From NCBI RefSeq assembly GCF_030687295.1, contig NZ_CP117425.1, positions 6,385,813-6,449,812 on the forward strand: a stretch of DNA of 64,000 nucleotides. Direction: 5' to 3'. The translations under genes were made by a program, and so were the position numbers. The stretch is from Pseudomonas beijingensis. GTDB lineage: Bacteria; Pseudomonadota; Gammaproteobacteria; Pseudomonadales; Pseudomonadaceae. The notes under the pieces are model-generated. The model worked only from the letters and a program-made list of their open reading frames with translations, did not search any database and had not been told where the DNA came from. Below are positions 9,028 through 18,381 of this stretch, piece after piece; within the stretch, counting starts at the first letter, position 1; each line of letters starts with the position of its first letter.

Positions 9028-9893
9028 TGCTTGCGGCCACTCATCTCTGGCAACCGTTCCAAGAGTTTGTCTTCATGCGCCGGGCTTTGCTAGGTGGTCT
9101 GGTGTTGGCGTGCAGCACGGCGCCGTTGGGCGTATTCCTGATTCTTCGGCGCATGAGCTTGATTGGTGACGCCGTGGCTCACGGTATTCTGCCCGGCGCC
9201 GCCCTCGGGTTCTGGTTCGCCGGGCTGAGCCTGCCGGCCTTGACTTTGGGCGGCCTGGGCGCGGGCCTGAGCATGGCCGGGCTCGCCGCCTGGATTACCC
9301 GGCGCACTGGCCTACGGGAGGACGCCAGCCTCGCGGCGATTTATCCCATTTCCCTGGCGGCCGGCGTGCTGATCCTCGGCATGGCCGGCAAACGCCTGGA
9401 CTTACTACACCTGCTGTTTGGTTCGGCCTTGGCGGTAGACGGTCCGACACTTACAGGCATGCTGTGGGTTTCCGGCGCCAGCCTGGTGGCGATGGCGTTG
9501 ATTTATCGACCGCTGCTGCTCGACACCCTGGACCCATTGTTCCTGCAAACCGTCAGTCGCCTCGGTCCGTTGGCCCATGGCGTGTTCTTGACCCTGGTGG
9601 TGCTGAACCTGGTGATCGGCTTCCAGGCCATCGGCGCGCTGATGGTGGTCGGCCTGATGATGCTGCCAGCCGCCGCGTCGCGATTCTGGAGCCGTCGCCT
9701 GCCGCTACTGATGCTGATCGCCGGGCTGCTCGGTTGCCTCTCGGTTTGGCTTGGCCTGCTGCTGTCTTTCTATTACTCACTGCCCAGCGGGCCGTCCATC
9801 GTTCTGGTGGCAGGCGTGTTGTATCTGTTGTCGGTGGTATTCGGTCCGGTGCACGGTTTGCTGCGCCGCCCGCCTTTGCTCACATCCCAATGA
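9027..9893 (+). CDS. Metal ABC transporter permease (ZnuB/MntB family)
   Basis: A 288-residue permease with eight to nine hydrophobic segments. RRMSLIGDAVAHGILPGAALGF is the conserved cytoplasmic loop of the ABC-3 family. The ATG shares one base with the stop of the ATPase (TGATG); an alternative GTG at 9015 would lengthen the overlap. It forms the inner-membrane channel of the importer. Confidence 0.9.
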   Translation: MLAATHLWQPFQEFVFMRRALLGGLVLACSTAPLGVFLILRRMSLIGDAVAHGILPGAALGFWFAGLSLPALTLGGLGAGLSMAGLAAWITRRTGLREDASLAAIYPISLAAGVLILGMAGKRLDLLHLLFGSALAVDGPTLTGMLWVSGASLVAMALIYRPLLLDTLDPLFLQTVSRLGPLAHGVFLTLVVLNLVIGFQAIGALMVVGLMMLPAAASRFWSRRLPLLMLIAGLLGCLSVWLGLLLSFYYSLPSGPSIVLVAGVLYLLSVVFGPVHGLLRRPPLLTSQ

Positions 9894-9904
9894 GGTGTCT
9901 CCCG

Positions 9905-10780
9905 ATGCGCGTTCTGCTCGTGCTACTCAGTCTGATGCTGTCCATGTCCGTGTCCGCCGCCGAAAAGCTCCAGGTCGTGACCAGCTTCAGCATCCTCGCC
10001 GACATGACTCGCCAGGTCGGCGGTGAGCATATTCAAATCACCAACATGGTCGGGCCGGACGCCGATGCGCACACCTACGAACCAACGCCAGACGACGCCA
10101 AGGCGTTGCTCAGGGCAAAACTGATCATCAAGAATGGCTTGGGCTTCGAGCCATGGCTGGATCGCCTGGTGACCAGCACCGAAACCAGCGCCCCGGTGAT
10201 CAGCGCCAGCCGCGGCGTCATCCCACGGTCACTGGATGAGGATGGCGAGACCATTCCCGACCCGCACGCATGGCACAACCTGGCGAACGCCGAGCTGTAC
10301 GTCAGCAACATCGCCAAGGCACTGGAGGCGGCCGACCCGGCCAACAAAGCTGATTACGAACGCAACAGCCAAGCGTACTTGAAGAAGATCTACGCCCTGC
10401 TCGCCGAAGCCAAGACCAAGCTCGGTACATTGCCTGCCGGTAATCGCAAGATCGTGACCTCCCACGATGCATTCGGTTACCTGGGCCAAGCCTATGGCAT
10501 CGAGTTCATGGCGCCCCAGGGTTTATCCACCGAACGTGAACCGTCGGCGGCGGAAGTCGCGGCGCTGATTACCCAGATCCGTCAGGCGAAAGTCAAAGCG
10601 GTGTTCATGGAAAACATCAAGGATGCACGCCTGCTCAAGCAGATCGCCGACGAGAGCGGCGCGCACATCGGCGGCACGTTGTACTCCGATGCACTCGCTG
10701 CCAGCGGACCGGCCAGCACATTCACCGGCCTGTTCGAATACAACCTCAATACGTTGTATGAGGCACTGAGCCGGCCTTGA
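9905..10780 (+). CDS. Metal ABC transporter substrate-binding protein (ZnuA-like)
   Basis: A 291-residue periplasmic cluster A-I binding protein with a signal peptide (MRVLLVLLSLMLSMSVSAAE). Probable metal ligands are H56 (DAHTYEP), H121 (DPHAWHN), H189 region (TSHDAFGY) and a late Asp in LYSDAL. It lacks the long His/Asp-rich loop of many ZnuA proteins, so the metal is inferred from operon context. GAGGTG seven bases before the ATG at 9905 supports this start over the ATGA-overlapping ATG at 9890. It is the last gene of the folE2 operon and is followed by a REP pair. Confidence 0.9.
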   Translation: MRVLLVLLSLMLSMSVSAAEKLQVVTSFSILADMTRQVGGEHIQITNMVGPDADAHTYEPTPDDAKALLRAKLIIKNGLGFEPWLDRLVTSTETSAPVISASRGVIPRSLDEDGETIPDPHAWHNLANAELYVSNIAKALEAADPANKADYERNSQAYLKKIYALLAEAKTKLGTLPAGNRKIVTSHDAFGYLGQAYGIEFMAPQGLSTEREPSAAEVAALITQIRQAKVKAVFMENIKDARLLKQIADESGAHIGGTLYSDALAASGPASTFTGLFEYNLNTLYEALSRP

Positions 10781-10787
10781 TCGAGCA

Positions 10788-10876
10788 CTGTGGGAGCAAG
10801 GCTTGCCCGCGATGAGCGGTGATGCGCTTGGCGATTCACCGAGTTGTCTGCATCGCTAGCAAGCTTTGCTCCCACA
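10788..10876. repeat. Paired inverted REP (REPIN), diverged
   Basis: CTGTGGGAGCAAGGCTTGCCCGCGATG is mirrored by CATCGCTAGCAAGCTTTGCTCCCACAAG. The arms differ from the main type (AAGGCTTGCCCGC instead of GAGCTTGCTCGC) and the right arm has a mismatch, so this is a related but diverged copy. Confidence 0.82.
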
Positions 10877-10906
10877 AGTTCACCAAGGGATTACCTCATA
10901 CCCGAT

Positions 10907-11428
10907 TCAAGCCCTCGGCTTGACTGTGCCGCAATCCTGCCCCAGCCATACCGCGCGCGTGTCGAGGCTGCCGTTCTGCTGGATGCCGGTGGCATTGAAC
11001 GTGCCGTTGACCTTGGTGGTGAATTCACGATCGCTCTGGAACGTCGCGACCCCAGTACCCTGGGCCTTTGGGCAACTGAAACGAAACTTCCATTGATTGC
11101 CGGTGCGCTCGGTGATCTGCTGCTTGCAACCCGATTGCGGGTCTTGCAGCGGGATGTCATTGGTTTGCACCTGCGCCGGGGTCAGGCATACGCGAATACC
11201 TTTACCGCCCATGGTAATCCCCTGCTTTTCCAGCATCGCCCGTTGCTCCGGGGTCATCTGGGTTTGCAACTGGCCGAGGATCAGTTGCAGGTCCGGCAGG
11301 TTCTGGTTATCGACCTTCATGTTGCTGGTGGTCAATTCCCACAAACCCGGCTGGAGCATCTGCGCCTGAGCCGCCATCGGAACCGACAAACCCATCGCCA
11401 AGGCCACACCCAGCAGACGAACATTCAT
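10907..11428 (-). CDS. DUF3617 exported protein
   Basis: A 173-residue protein with a signal peptide (MNVRLLGVALAMGLSVPMAAQAQ). The mature domain begins LQPGLWELTTSNMKV, the DUF3617 hallmark, and has three conserved Cys (RVCLT, SGCKQQ, FSCPK) plus a late QDCG. CTGGAG nine bases before 11428 supports that ATG over an upstream start adding seven residues. Function of DUF3617 is not known; the proteins are periplasmic. Confidence 0.82.
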   Translation of the reverse strand: MNVRLLGVALAMGLSVPMAAQAQMLQPGLWELTTSNMKVDNQNLPDLQLILGQLQTQMTPEQRAMLEKQGITMGGKGIRVCLTPAQVQTNDIPLQDPQSGCKQQITERTGNQWKFRFSCPKAQGTGVATFQSDREFTTKVNGTFNATGIQQNGSLDTRAVWLGQDCGTVKPRA

Positions 11429-11569
11429 TACACGAACTCCAGAGGACAAGTGGCCGTTAGACGCCGCCCACGGGCTTCGGTTCAGGGCTCAAACCAGTGA
11501 ATTAATTAGCGACATTCGCCCTGGAACATGGTCTGTTAAGCATTGAAACTTCAGGAGCAAGGCTGCCCC

Positions 11570-13009
11570 ATGGATTATTTCGGCCCGCATGTTTTCGGTT
11601 ACCTGATCGCGCTGATCCATACCCTGGGTTCCATCGCCGCCGTCCACGCCGTACTGACGGTGCGCACAGCCCAAGGCTCGATTGCCTGGGCCCTGTCGCT
11701 GACCTTCATTCCCTACCTGACGTTGATTCCTTATCTGGTGTTCGGCCGCAGCACGTTCGATGGCTACATCAAGGCGCGTCGGCAAGCCAACGAAGAAATG
11801 CGCAAGGCGATCTCCGAGCTGAACTGGCGCCCGTGGGTCGAAGAAGCCCTGACCGCTCGCGCCTCCCAGGCCTACGCCTCGTTGCGGGCCATGCCGAAAC
11901 TGGGGCGCACACCGTGCCTGGCGAATAACCAGGTGCGTTTGCTGGTCAACGGCCACGCCACGTTCGAGGCGATTTTCCAGGCCATCGAACAGGCACGAGA
12001 AGCTGTGCTGATTCAGTTTTTCATTATTCACGACGACCGCCTCGGTCAACGCCTGCACACACTGCTCTTGAAGAAAGCCGCCGAAGGCGTGGCGGTGTAT
12101 TTGCTTTATGACCGCATTGGCAGCCATTCCCTGCCCCACCGCTACGTGCAAGCCTTGCGCGACGGGGGTGTCCACGTCAAAGCGTTCGCCACCCGCAGCG
12201 GCTGGCTCAATCGGTTCCAGGTCAACTTTCGCAACCATCGCAAGATCGTGGTGGTGGACGGTGTGCAAGGGTTTGTCGGCGGGCACAACGTGGGTGACGA
12301 ATACATGGGCGACAAACCACCCTTGGCACCGTGGCGCGACACCCATGTGCAAGTGAGCGGGCCGGTAGTGGCGAGTATGCAAGAGTCGTTCGCCGAAGAC
12401 TGGTTCTGGGCGGCCCGCTCCCTGCCCCCGCTGATCCTGCCGGACAGCTACCCGGACGACGGCGTGCTGTGCCAGTTGCTGGCCAGCGGTCCGGCCGATG
12501 CCTATGAAACCTGCTCACTGTTTTTCGTCGAGGCCATTCACGCCGCCAGCGAACGCGTCTGGATCACCACGCCTTACTTCATCCCCGACGAAGCAGTGTT
12601 TGCAGCCTTGCGCCTGGCTGTACTGCGGGGCGTGGATGTGCGCATCCTCCTGCCCTCGCGGCCCGACCACAAGATCGTCTACGCAGCTTCCAGCCTGTAT
12701 GCGTTTGAAGCGGTACGAGCCGGTGTGCGGATGTTCCGTTATGGGCCGGGCTTCCTGCATCAGAAAGTGGTCTTGATCGACCGGGAAATCAGCGCCATTG
12801 GCAGTGCGAATCTGGACAACCGCTCGTTCCGCTTGAACTTCGAGGTCATGCTGCTCACCGTCGATATCCCGTTCGCCACCGAAGTCGAGCAGATGCTCGA
12901 AGCAGATTTCGCCCAGGCCCAGGAAATCGACAAACAGGAAAGCCGGGAGACCCACCGCCTACAGAAGGTCGGCATGCGGATCGCCCGGCTTATTTCGCCG
13001 ATTCTCTAA
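11570..13009 (+). CDS. cls: Cardiolipin synthase A
   Basis: ClsA joins two phosphatidylglycerol molecules into cardiolipin and glycerol at the inner membrane. The 479-residue protein has two N-terminal membrane segments (about 8-30 and 38-58) and two PLD domains with complete HKD motifs: H223-K225-D230 (HRKIVVVD) and H397-K399-D404 (HQKVVLID). [12 protein letters not shown] is the usual Pseudomonas start. Its last four bases overlap the end of the convergent cfa gene; both enzymes modify membrane phospholipids. Confidence 0.93.
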   Translation: MDYFGPHVFGYLIALIHTLGSIAAVHAVLTVRTAQGSIAWALSLTFIPYLTLIPYLVFGRSTFDGYIKARRQANEEMRKAISELNWRPWVEEALTARASQAYASLRAMPKLGRTPCLANNQVRLLVNGHATFEAIFQAIEQAREAVLIQFFIIHDDRLGQRLHTLLLKKAAEGVAVYLLYDRIGSHSLPHRYVQALRDGGVHVKAFATRSGWLNRFQVNFRNHRKIVVVDGVQGFVGGHNVGDEYMGDKPPLAPWRDTHVQVSGPVVASMQESFAEDWFWAARSLPPLILPDSYPDDGVLCQLLASGPADAYETCSLFFVEAIHAASERVWITTPYFIPDEAVFAALRLAVLRGVDVRILLPSRPDHKIVYAASSLYAFEAVRAGVRMFRYGPGFLHQKVVLIDREISAIGSANLDNRSFRLNFEVMLLTVDIPFATEVEQMLEADFAQAQEIDKQESRETHRLQKVGMRIARLISPIL

Positions 13010-14193
13010 GGCGTGTAGATGTCGTCGCGGGTCCACGGCAACTCATGGCTACCATCGGCATGAGCCTTCACCGCCAGGATCTGATGCAGGTTGATCCAGC
13101 CCTTGGCGAACGCGTAGGCGCAGCCGGCCAGGTACAGACGCCAGATCCGCAACGCCTGCTCCGGCACTTCCTTCGACGCTGCCTCAAGGTTGTCCTCCAG
13201 GCGCTCACTCCAGTGATCGAGCGTACGTGCGTAGTGCATGCGCAAGCTTTCCACATCGACGATCTCCAGTCCCGCTTCGCTGATGTGGGCGGAAATCATC
13301 GACAGGTGCGGCAGCTCGCCGTTGGGAAATACGTACTTCTCAATGAATTCGCCCGCGCCACGACCGACCGGACGCCCGTCGGTGTGCTTGGCGGTGATGC
13401 CATGGTTCATCACCAGCCCACCCTCGCGCACGGCGCCGAACAGCGTCTTGCAGTACTGCTTCAGGTTGGCGTGGCCGACATGCTCGAACATACCCACGCT
13501 GACCACCTTGTCGAAGCGGCCGTCCTGGGGCAGGTCACGGTAATCCAGCAGTTGCAACTCGACCTGATCCTCCAGGCCTTCGGCCTTGACCCGCTCCCGA
13601 GCCAGCGTCAGTTGCGCCTTGCTCAGGGTGATGCCGAAGACCTTAGCACCGAACTCCCGTGCGGCATAACGCGCCAGGCCGCCCCAGCCGCACCCGACAT
13701 CCAGCAGATAGTCACCCGGTTGCAGTCGCAGCTTGCGGCACAAATGGCGGAATTTGGCTTGCTGGGCCTGTTCGAGGGTTTCGCTGCCCGTCTCGAAATA
13801 GGCACAGGAATAGGCCATGTCGCTGTCGAGCCATAGCTGATAAAACGCGTTGGAGAGATCGTAGTGGTAGGAGATCGCCTTGGCGTCGGTTTCCTTGTCG
13901 TGGACCGAGCGCACCGGCTGGTTGTCGGGATCGTCCTCCACCAACGCCTGGCTCAATTCATCGCAGACCCGAATGACTTCGTGGATCGAACCTTCGAGTT
14001 CCAGCTTGCCTTCGACAAACGCCGCCCCCAATGCGTCCAGGCTGGGGTGGGTGAATTGCGCGACCATTTGCGGGTCCTTGACCACAATCGTGACGCTGGG
14101 GTCGTCCCCCAGTGAAAATTCATGGCCATCCCAGAGCCGCAACCGAAGCGGTAGATGCAGATTCTGTAAGGCCGGTGGAAGTTGCGCGAGCAT
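13006..14193 (-). CDS. cfa: Cyclopropane-fatty-acyl-phospholipid synthase
   Basis: Cfa adds a methylene group from S-adenosylmethionine across the double bond of membrane unsaturated fatty acids, usually in stationary phase. The 395-residue protein has a small N-terminal lipid-binding domain and a class I methyltransferase domain with [11 protein letters not shown] at 163-173 and active-site Cys130 (AYSCAYFE). The ATG at 14193 has a strong AAGGGGGA ribosome site; in-frame codons further upstream lie beyond a leader palindrome at 14209. Family length fits. Confidence 0.94.
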   Translation of the reverse strand: MLAQLPPALQNLHLPLRLRLWDGHEFSLGDDPSVTIVVKDPQMVAQFTHPSLDALGAAFVEGKLELEGSIHEVIRVCDELSQALVEDDPDNQPVRSVHDKETDAKAISYHYDLSNAFYQLWLDSDMAYSCAYFETGSETLEQAQQAKFRHLCRKLRLQPGDYLLDVGCGWGGLARYAAREFGAKVFGITLSKAQLTLARERVKAEGLEDQVELQLLDYRDLPQDGRFDKVVSVGMFEHVGHANLKQYCKTLFGAVREGGLVMNHGITAKHTDGRPVGRGAGEFIEKYVFPNGELPHLSMISAHISEAGLEIVDVESLRMHYARTLDHWSERLEDNLEAASKEVPEQALRIWRLYLAGCAYAFAKGWINLHQILAVKAHADGSHELPWTRDDIYTP

Positions 14194-14208
14194 GGAAAAT
14201 CCCCCTTG

Positions 14209-14224
14209 TTTCAGACGTCTGAAA
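14209..14224. promoter_or_regulatory. Perfect 16-base palindrome in the cfa leader
   Basis: TTTCAGACGTCTGAAA is fully self-complementary and ends 15 bases before the cfa ATG, directly ahead of its ribosome site. It could be an operator or an mRNA hairpin near the ribosome site. No known regulator is assigned. Confidence 0.5.
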
Positions 14225-14252
14225 TGAGGGTAGACCATGCTAGAAAAATAGC

Positions 14253-14277
14253 AGGCTATCGAATTTATAGCCTTTTT
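14253..14277 (+). terminator. Hairpin with T-run upstream of cfa
   Basis: AGGCTAT - CGAATTT - ATAGCCTTTTT forms a 7-bp stem followed by five T on the plus strand. No plus-strand gene ends nearby, so it could instead belong to the cfa promoter on the minus strand, where the same bases read GGCTATAAAT. Confidence 0.35.
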
Positions 14278-14375
14278 CTATCGCTGTCCCAAATCACTCC
14301 CTGTGGCGGGTAACTTCTGCGGTGGCACGCCCTCTCCAATAGCAGACTGCAAGTACAGCGCACAGTTCGCTGACC

Positions 14376-16295
14376 CTACCCAACGGTGCCCTTCGCTTGG
14401 ATCTTGAGCAGTGGCTCCTGGAACCGCAGCAAGCGCCCGGCATTACCTAACACTAGCAGGGTACTGAGATTGTGCAGCAGCGCAGCGATCATTGCCCCCG
14501 CCGCGCCCAGCCAGCCGAAGGCGGCAAAGGCAACGATGGCCAGCGTCCAGCCCAAGCCAATGATCACATTGACCTGCAACGTGCGCCGACACTGGCGACT
14601 CAGTCGCACGCAGGTGCCGAGGCGCCGCAGGTCGCTGCCAATCAGCACAATATCTGCCGATGCCAGGGCGATGTCCGCACCGCCCGCGCCCATGGCGACG
14701 CCCACCACCCCGGCCTTGAGCGCCAGGGAGTCGTTGATGCCATCGCCCACCACCATGGGACGAAACCCATGGTCGATTTCAGCCATGACCCGCTTGAGTT
14801 TGTCTTCCGGCAAAGCCTGGGCTTGCACATCGCCGATGCCGACATCCCGGGCCAGGTTCGTGGCCACGCTCTGGCGGTCGCCGGTCAACAACAACTGACG
14901 GCCCAAGCCCAACTCCCGCAGCTCGGCCATGGCCACCTGTGCCTCCGGCTTGACGCTGTCGGCCAACAGCAGCCAGGCGAGGAACTGCCCGTCCAGGGCC
15001 AAGCCGGCAATCGGGCCGTCGTGCTCAGGAACCGCTGAGGTTTGAATGCCCAGCTGTGCAAACAATTCCGGCCGACCGAGCGCCGCTTCGCCCTGGGCCG
15101 TCATTGCGACCACACCCAACCCTTGGCGCTCGCGAATGTCCGTCAGCGCCAGGCAGCTGTCCTGTTCCACCAACCCCGCCAACGCACGACTGACCGGATG
15201 GCTGCTGGCCGAACCGAGGCTGGCGGCCAACGGCAGCAACAACGATGCGTGAGCATCCCGGGCATGGTCGATGGATTGCAGGCGCAGCACGCCATAGGTC
15301 AAGGTGCCGGTCTTGTCGACCACCAATGAGGTCAAGTCCGCCAGTTCTTCCAGAAAGGCCGAGCTGCGAATCAGGATCCCGTGGCGCGCCGCCACGGCGA
15401 TCCCGGCAATGGCAGTGGCCGGTGCCGATAGCACCAACGCGCAAGGACACGCGGCCACTAGAACCGCCAGCATCGCCTGGGCATCGTTGGTCACGAACCA
15501 GGTCACTGCCGCCAGCAACAACACCAATACCAGGTAACTACCGGCGTATCGTTCCAGCAAGCGGGTGATGGGTGGTTTGGAGCGTTCGGCGTTTTGCATC
15601 AAGGCGATGACTTTGCCCAGGGTGGATTCTGCACCGGTGCGGGTCACTTCCAGCCGCAGCAGGCCATCGAGGTTGATCGCGCCACCAAAGACTTCCGTGC
15701 CGACCACCGCCTCCAGCGGCACCGACTCACCGGTGATGGGCGCGGTGTCGAGGCTGGCCTGGCCGGACAGCACCCGACCATCGGCCGGCACCCGGTCACC
15801 GGCGCGCACCTCCACCACATCACCGGCCTGGAGCGTCGCGTTGTCGACATCGATGATCGAGCCGTCGGCCTGTACCTTGCGACCTTGGCTGCGGGTCAGT
15901 TGGCCAAGGGCATGGATCGCCTCCTGGGAACCGATGACACTGCGCTCTTCCAGCACATGGCCGAAGATCATGATGATCGGCAGCAACGCCGCCGTCAGCA
16001 GATCGCCAGTGGCCCAGGCGCCGAGCATCGCCAGGGCGATCAGTTGGTCGGTGATCCCGTGCAGGCTTGGATAGCGCAAGCTGTACCAAGCCGAACGCAT
16101 CACCGGCACCGCCACCAGCAGCGAGGCGAAACCCAACAGCAACTGGCTGACACCACTCTGCTCCGGCGACCAGCCGCGCCAGGCCAGACCCAGCGCGAGC
16201 AAGCCGAGAGCGAGCATCGCCAAGGTCAATTGCCGAGCAGCGATGCGTTGCTCAGCCGAGGACAACATCGGTACAGCAGGTGTTTGAGCGGTCAT
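14376..16295 (-). CDS. P1B-type heavy-metal ATPase, HmtA-like
   Basis: A 639-residue heavy-metal P-type ATPase. Motifs: TGES at 188-191, CPC in membrane helix 6 at 283-285, DKTGT with phosphorylated D327, SSHP with H366-P367, and GDGIND near 535. It has no N-terminal CxxC metal domain. P. aeruginosa HmtA, reported to import zinc and copper, belongs to this kind of protein; orthology here is my inference from domain content and neighbours, since most P1B pumps export. It is the last gene of a four-gene operon in which every junction overlaps by four bases, headed by three SPFH proteins and a Zur-like box. Confidence 0.88.
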   Translation of the reverse strand: MTAQTPAVPMLSSAEQRIAARQLTLAMLALGLLALGLAWRGWSPEQSGVSQLLLGFASLLVAVPVMRSAWYSLRYPSLHGITDQLIALAMLGAWATGDLLTAALLPIIMIFGHVLEERSVIGSQEAIHALGQLTRSQGRKVQADGSIIDVDNATLQAGDVVEVRAGDRVPADGRVLSGQASLDTAPITGESVPLEAVVGTEVFGGAINLDGLLRLEVTRTGAESTLGKVIALMQNAERSKPPITRLLERYAGSYLVLVLLLAAVTWFVTNDAQAMLAVLVAACPCALVLSAPATAIAGIAVAARHGILIRSSAFLEELADLTSLVVDKTGTLTYGVLRLQSIDHARDAHASLLLPLAASLGSASSHPVSRALAGLVEQDSCLALTDIRERQGLGVVAMTAQGEAALGRPELFAQLGIQTSAVPEHDGPIAGLALDGQFLAWLLLADSVKPEAQVAMAELRELGLGRQLLLTGDRQSVATNLARDVGIGDVQAQALPEDKLKRVMAEIDHGFRPMVVGDGINDSLALKAGVVGVAMGAGGADIALASADIVLIGSDLRRLGTCVRLSRQCRRTLQVNVIIGLGWTLAIVAFAAFGWLGAAGAMIAALLHNLSTLLVLGNAGRLLRFQEPLLKIQAKGTVG

Positions 16296-17344
16296 TGGCC
16301 GGCTCCCTGGATGATCAGACGAGAATCGTCTTTCGGGTCGACCGTGGTCACTGAACCGGCCTGACGAAGGATGGCGGGCATGCGTTCGCGATACAGGCGC
16401 AGCAGCATTTGCGGATCGCTTCCTTGGGTCTTCGCCAGCCCGAGCACCGTGGCCGTGTCGGCCGACGCCTTGGCGAGCCGTTCGCTGGCCTGGGCATGGG
16501 CGACTTGCACGGCACGGTCGGCGTCTTGACGGGCGGCCTGGGTGAGTTTTTCCGCTTCAGTCCGGGCGTTGGCCACAGCTTTATCGGCCTGCTGGCTGGC
16601 GGTCAGTACCGCGTTGAAAGCACTCACCGCCGGCCCGGGCAGACTCGATTGCACGTCGACCCGCACCACTTCGATGCCCAGCCCCTGCCCTGTCGCCGCC
16701 AAGTCAGCCAGGCGTCGGTTAAGTCCCTGCACCAGATCGCCTCGCAAGCGTTCGCGGCGCTCGGCAGCCTGGTTGTCACTGCCCATCAGTTCGGGCCGAG
16801 CCACCAGAATGGTGTCCAGGTCCCGGGCCGCAGTCAGGGCCACGGCACTGCGGGTCGCCAGTCGGTCCAGCGCCGGCAGGACATGTTCGCCTTGCAAGAC
16901 GAAAGCGTAAGGGTCGGTGACCTTGTAGAACACCCGCACATCCAGTTGCACCACGCCGGCATCACCGGTCAATAAATAACCAGAACCGGCTAATGCATCG
17001 CTGACCGGCATGGCGAAACTGGCCACACGATCAGCCTGCAAGGCCGCGTCCGAGCGCTGCAGATTCTCCACCCGCCGCTCAAGCACCCGATCCGCTGCTG
17101 GCAGCAGGACCACTTGCTCCACAGGGCGCGGCCAAGCCAACAAGAGGCCGGCATTCTGGATTCGATCCAAGGCGCCAAAATGCAGCACCACTGCACGATT
17201 CTGCGGGTCGATCTGCCGCACGTTGGAAAAGACCCAGGCCAACGCCGCCAACACCGTGACGGCGTAAAGCGCCAGAAACGCCAAGCGACCGGCCTGAATC
17301 CACGGACTGGATAACTCGTTTGTTCCACGTGGAACCAAACTCAT
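16292..17344 (-). CDS. SPFH/band-7 membrane protein (HflK/HflC-like), third of operon
   Basis: A 350-residue protein with one N-terminal membrane segment (about 17-41), an SPFH domain (about 45-240; RAVVLHFGALDRIQNAGLLLAWPRPVEQVVLLP) and an Ala/Glu/Arg-rich coiled coil (about 235-310). SPFH proteins form ring assemblies in the membrane and modulate partner proteins, HflKC with FtsH being the model. ATGA overlaps join it to the gene before and the ATPase after. A parS core is embedded in its first codons (residues 4-8, VPRGT). Confidence 0.85.
   Translation of the reverse strand: MSLVPRGTNELSSPWIQAGRLAFLALYAVTVLAALAWVFSNVRQIDPQNRAVVLHFGALDRIQNAGLLLAWPRPVEQVVLLPAADRVLERRVENLQRSDAALQADRVASFAMPVSDALAGSGYLLTGDAGVVQLDVRVFYKVTDPYAFVLQGEHVLPALDRLATRSAVALTAARDLDTILVARPELMGSDNQAAERRERLRGDLVQGLNRRLADLAATGQGLGIEVVRVDVQSSLPGPAVSAFNAVLTASQQADKAVANARTEAEKLTQAARQDADRAVQVAHAQASERLAKASADTATVLGLAKTQGSDPQMLLRLYRERMPAILRQAGSVTTVDPKDDSRLIIQGAGQ
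17321..17336. other. parS site at the start of an SPFH gene
   Basis: TGTTCCACGTGGAACC contains the perfect Pseudomonas parS core GTTCCACGTGGAAC. It covers codons 4-8 of the SPFH gene at 16292-17344. Confidence 0.85.
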
Positions 17345-18381
17345 GGTTGTGTTCCACCTTTGCCTTCCACGGAAACAGGCCCGTCTACCAGGACACGGAA
17401 CGGCGCGGCGTCGGTGCGCAAAATCAACTTTGTACTCGGGCTGACGATGGTGCCCAAGGTGTCCAGCGAACGGAGCAGGTTGTAAAGCTGGGGAGAGCCG
17501 GCGTACGCCCGGCCATAAATCTCGGCCGCTTCTACCCGGGATTGTGCTTCGATATCCGCAGCCTTTACCGCGGCATCGGCTTGCACGACACGGGCATCAC
17601 GTTCCGCGGCGGAGCGAATCTGCGCCGCTTCGCGTTTGCCGATGGCGGTGCGCTCAGTGGCGATGGTCTCGCGCTCGGCCCGCATGCGGTCCACCGTTGC
17701 GGTCAGCGTTACCGAGGGCAAGGTCAAGCGCTCGATACCGACTTGCAACACCCGCACGCCGTAAGTGGTGAGCAACTGCTGATCGATTTGCTGACGCAAC
17801 TGCGCTTCGAAATCGGCGATGCGCACTTGGCTGGCATCGGTGTTGACCAGGTTCGCCAGGTCAAAACTGGCGGCTGTGGTTTCCAGCGCCGAGCCGACAA
17901 ACGTGCGGATCTGCCGTGCGGCTTCGTCCGGCTGGTTCTGCACCGCACGCATGAAACGCTGCACGTTGTCCGGGTCACCCTGCACCTGCCAGGCCACGTA
18001 GGCCTGGACAATGATCCGCAGTCCATCGCGGGTCCCGACATCCTGCAGGCCGCTGGACGTGGTGCGCAATCGCAGGTCCACCGGGATCGCCGCCTCGAAC
18101 GGCGCTGGCCAGCGCCATCCCAGGCCAGGTTGCAGCAGCACCCGGGCCGGATTGCCGAAACGGGTAATGACCGTGGCCTCCCCCGACCGTACTTGCACCA
18201 AGCTCGCGGCCGCAACGGCAAATGCCACCAGCAGCACCGCCCAGCCCATCCGCCGCCAAGGAAATGGCCCGGCCTGCTGCGGGTCGCCGTGATGGTGGTG
18301 ATGATGGCCGTGGTGATGACCGCCATGACCGTGATCGTGACCGGCGTGGTCGTGGTGACCGTGTGAAGGGGACTGGCTCAA
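17341..18381 (-). CDS. SPFH protein with His-rich N-terminus (HflC-like), second of operon
   Basis: A 346-residue protein. Residues 7-31 hold 16 histidines (including a run of six), a likely zinc-binding tail, followed by one membrane segment (about 46-62) and an SPFH domain (GEATVITRFGNPARVLLQPGLGWRWPAPFE) and coiled coil. The start is a TTG at 18381: AGGAG lies seven bases upstream and the TTG overlaps the stop of the previous gene as TTGA. The next ATG, at residue 45, would remove the His-rich tail and leave a poor ribosome site. The tail faces the cytoplasm if topology follows HflC-like N-in insertion, which is inference. Confidence 0.85.
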   Translation of the reverse strand: MSQSPSHGHHDHAGHDHGHGGHHHGHHHHHHGDPQQAGPFPWRRMGWAVLLVAFAVAAASLVQVRSGEATVITRFGNPARVLLQPGLGWRWPAPFEAAIPVDLRLRTTSSGLQDVGTRDGLRIIVQAYVAWQVQGDPDNVQRFMRAVQNQPDEAARQIRTFVGSALETTAASFDLANLVNTDASQVRIADFEAQLRQQIDQQLLTTYGVRVLQVGIERLTLPSVTLTATVDRMRAERETIATERTAIGKREAAQIRSAAERDARVVQADAAVKAADIEAQSRVEAAEIYGRAYAGSPQLYNLLRSLDTLGTIVSPSTKLILRTDAAPFRVLVDGPVSVEGKGGTQP

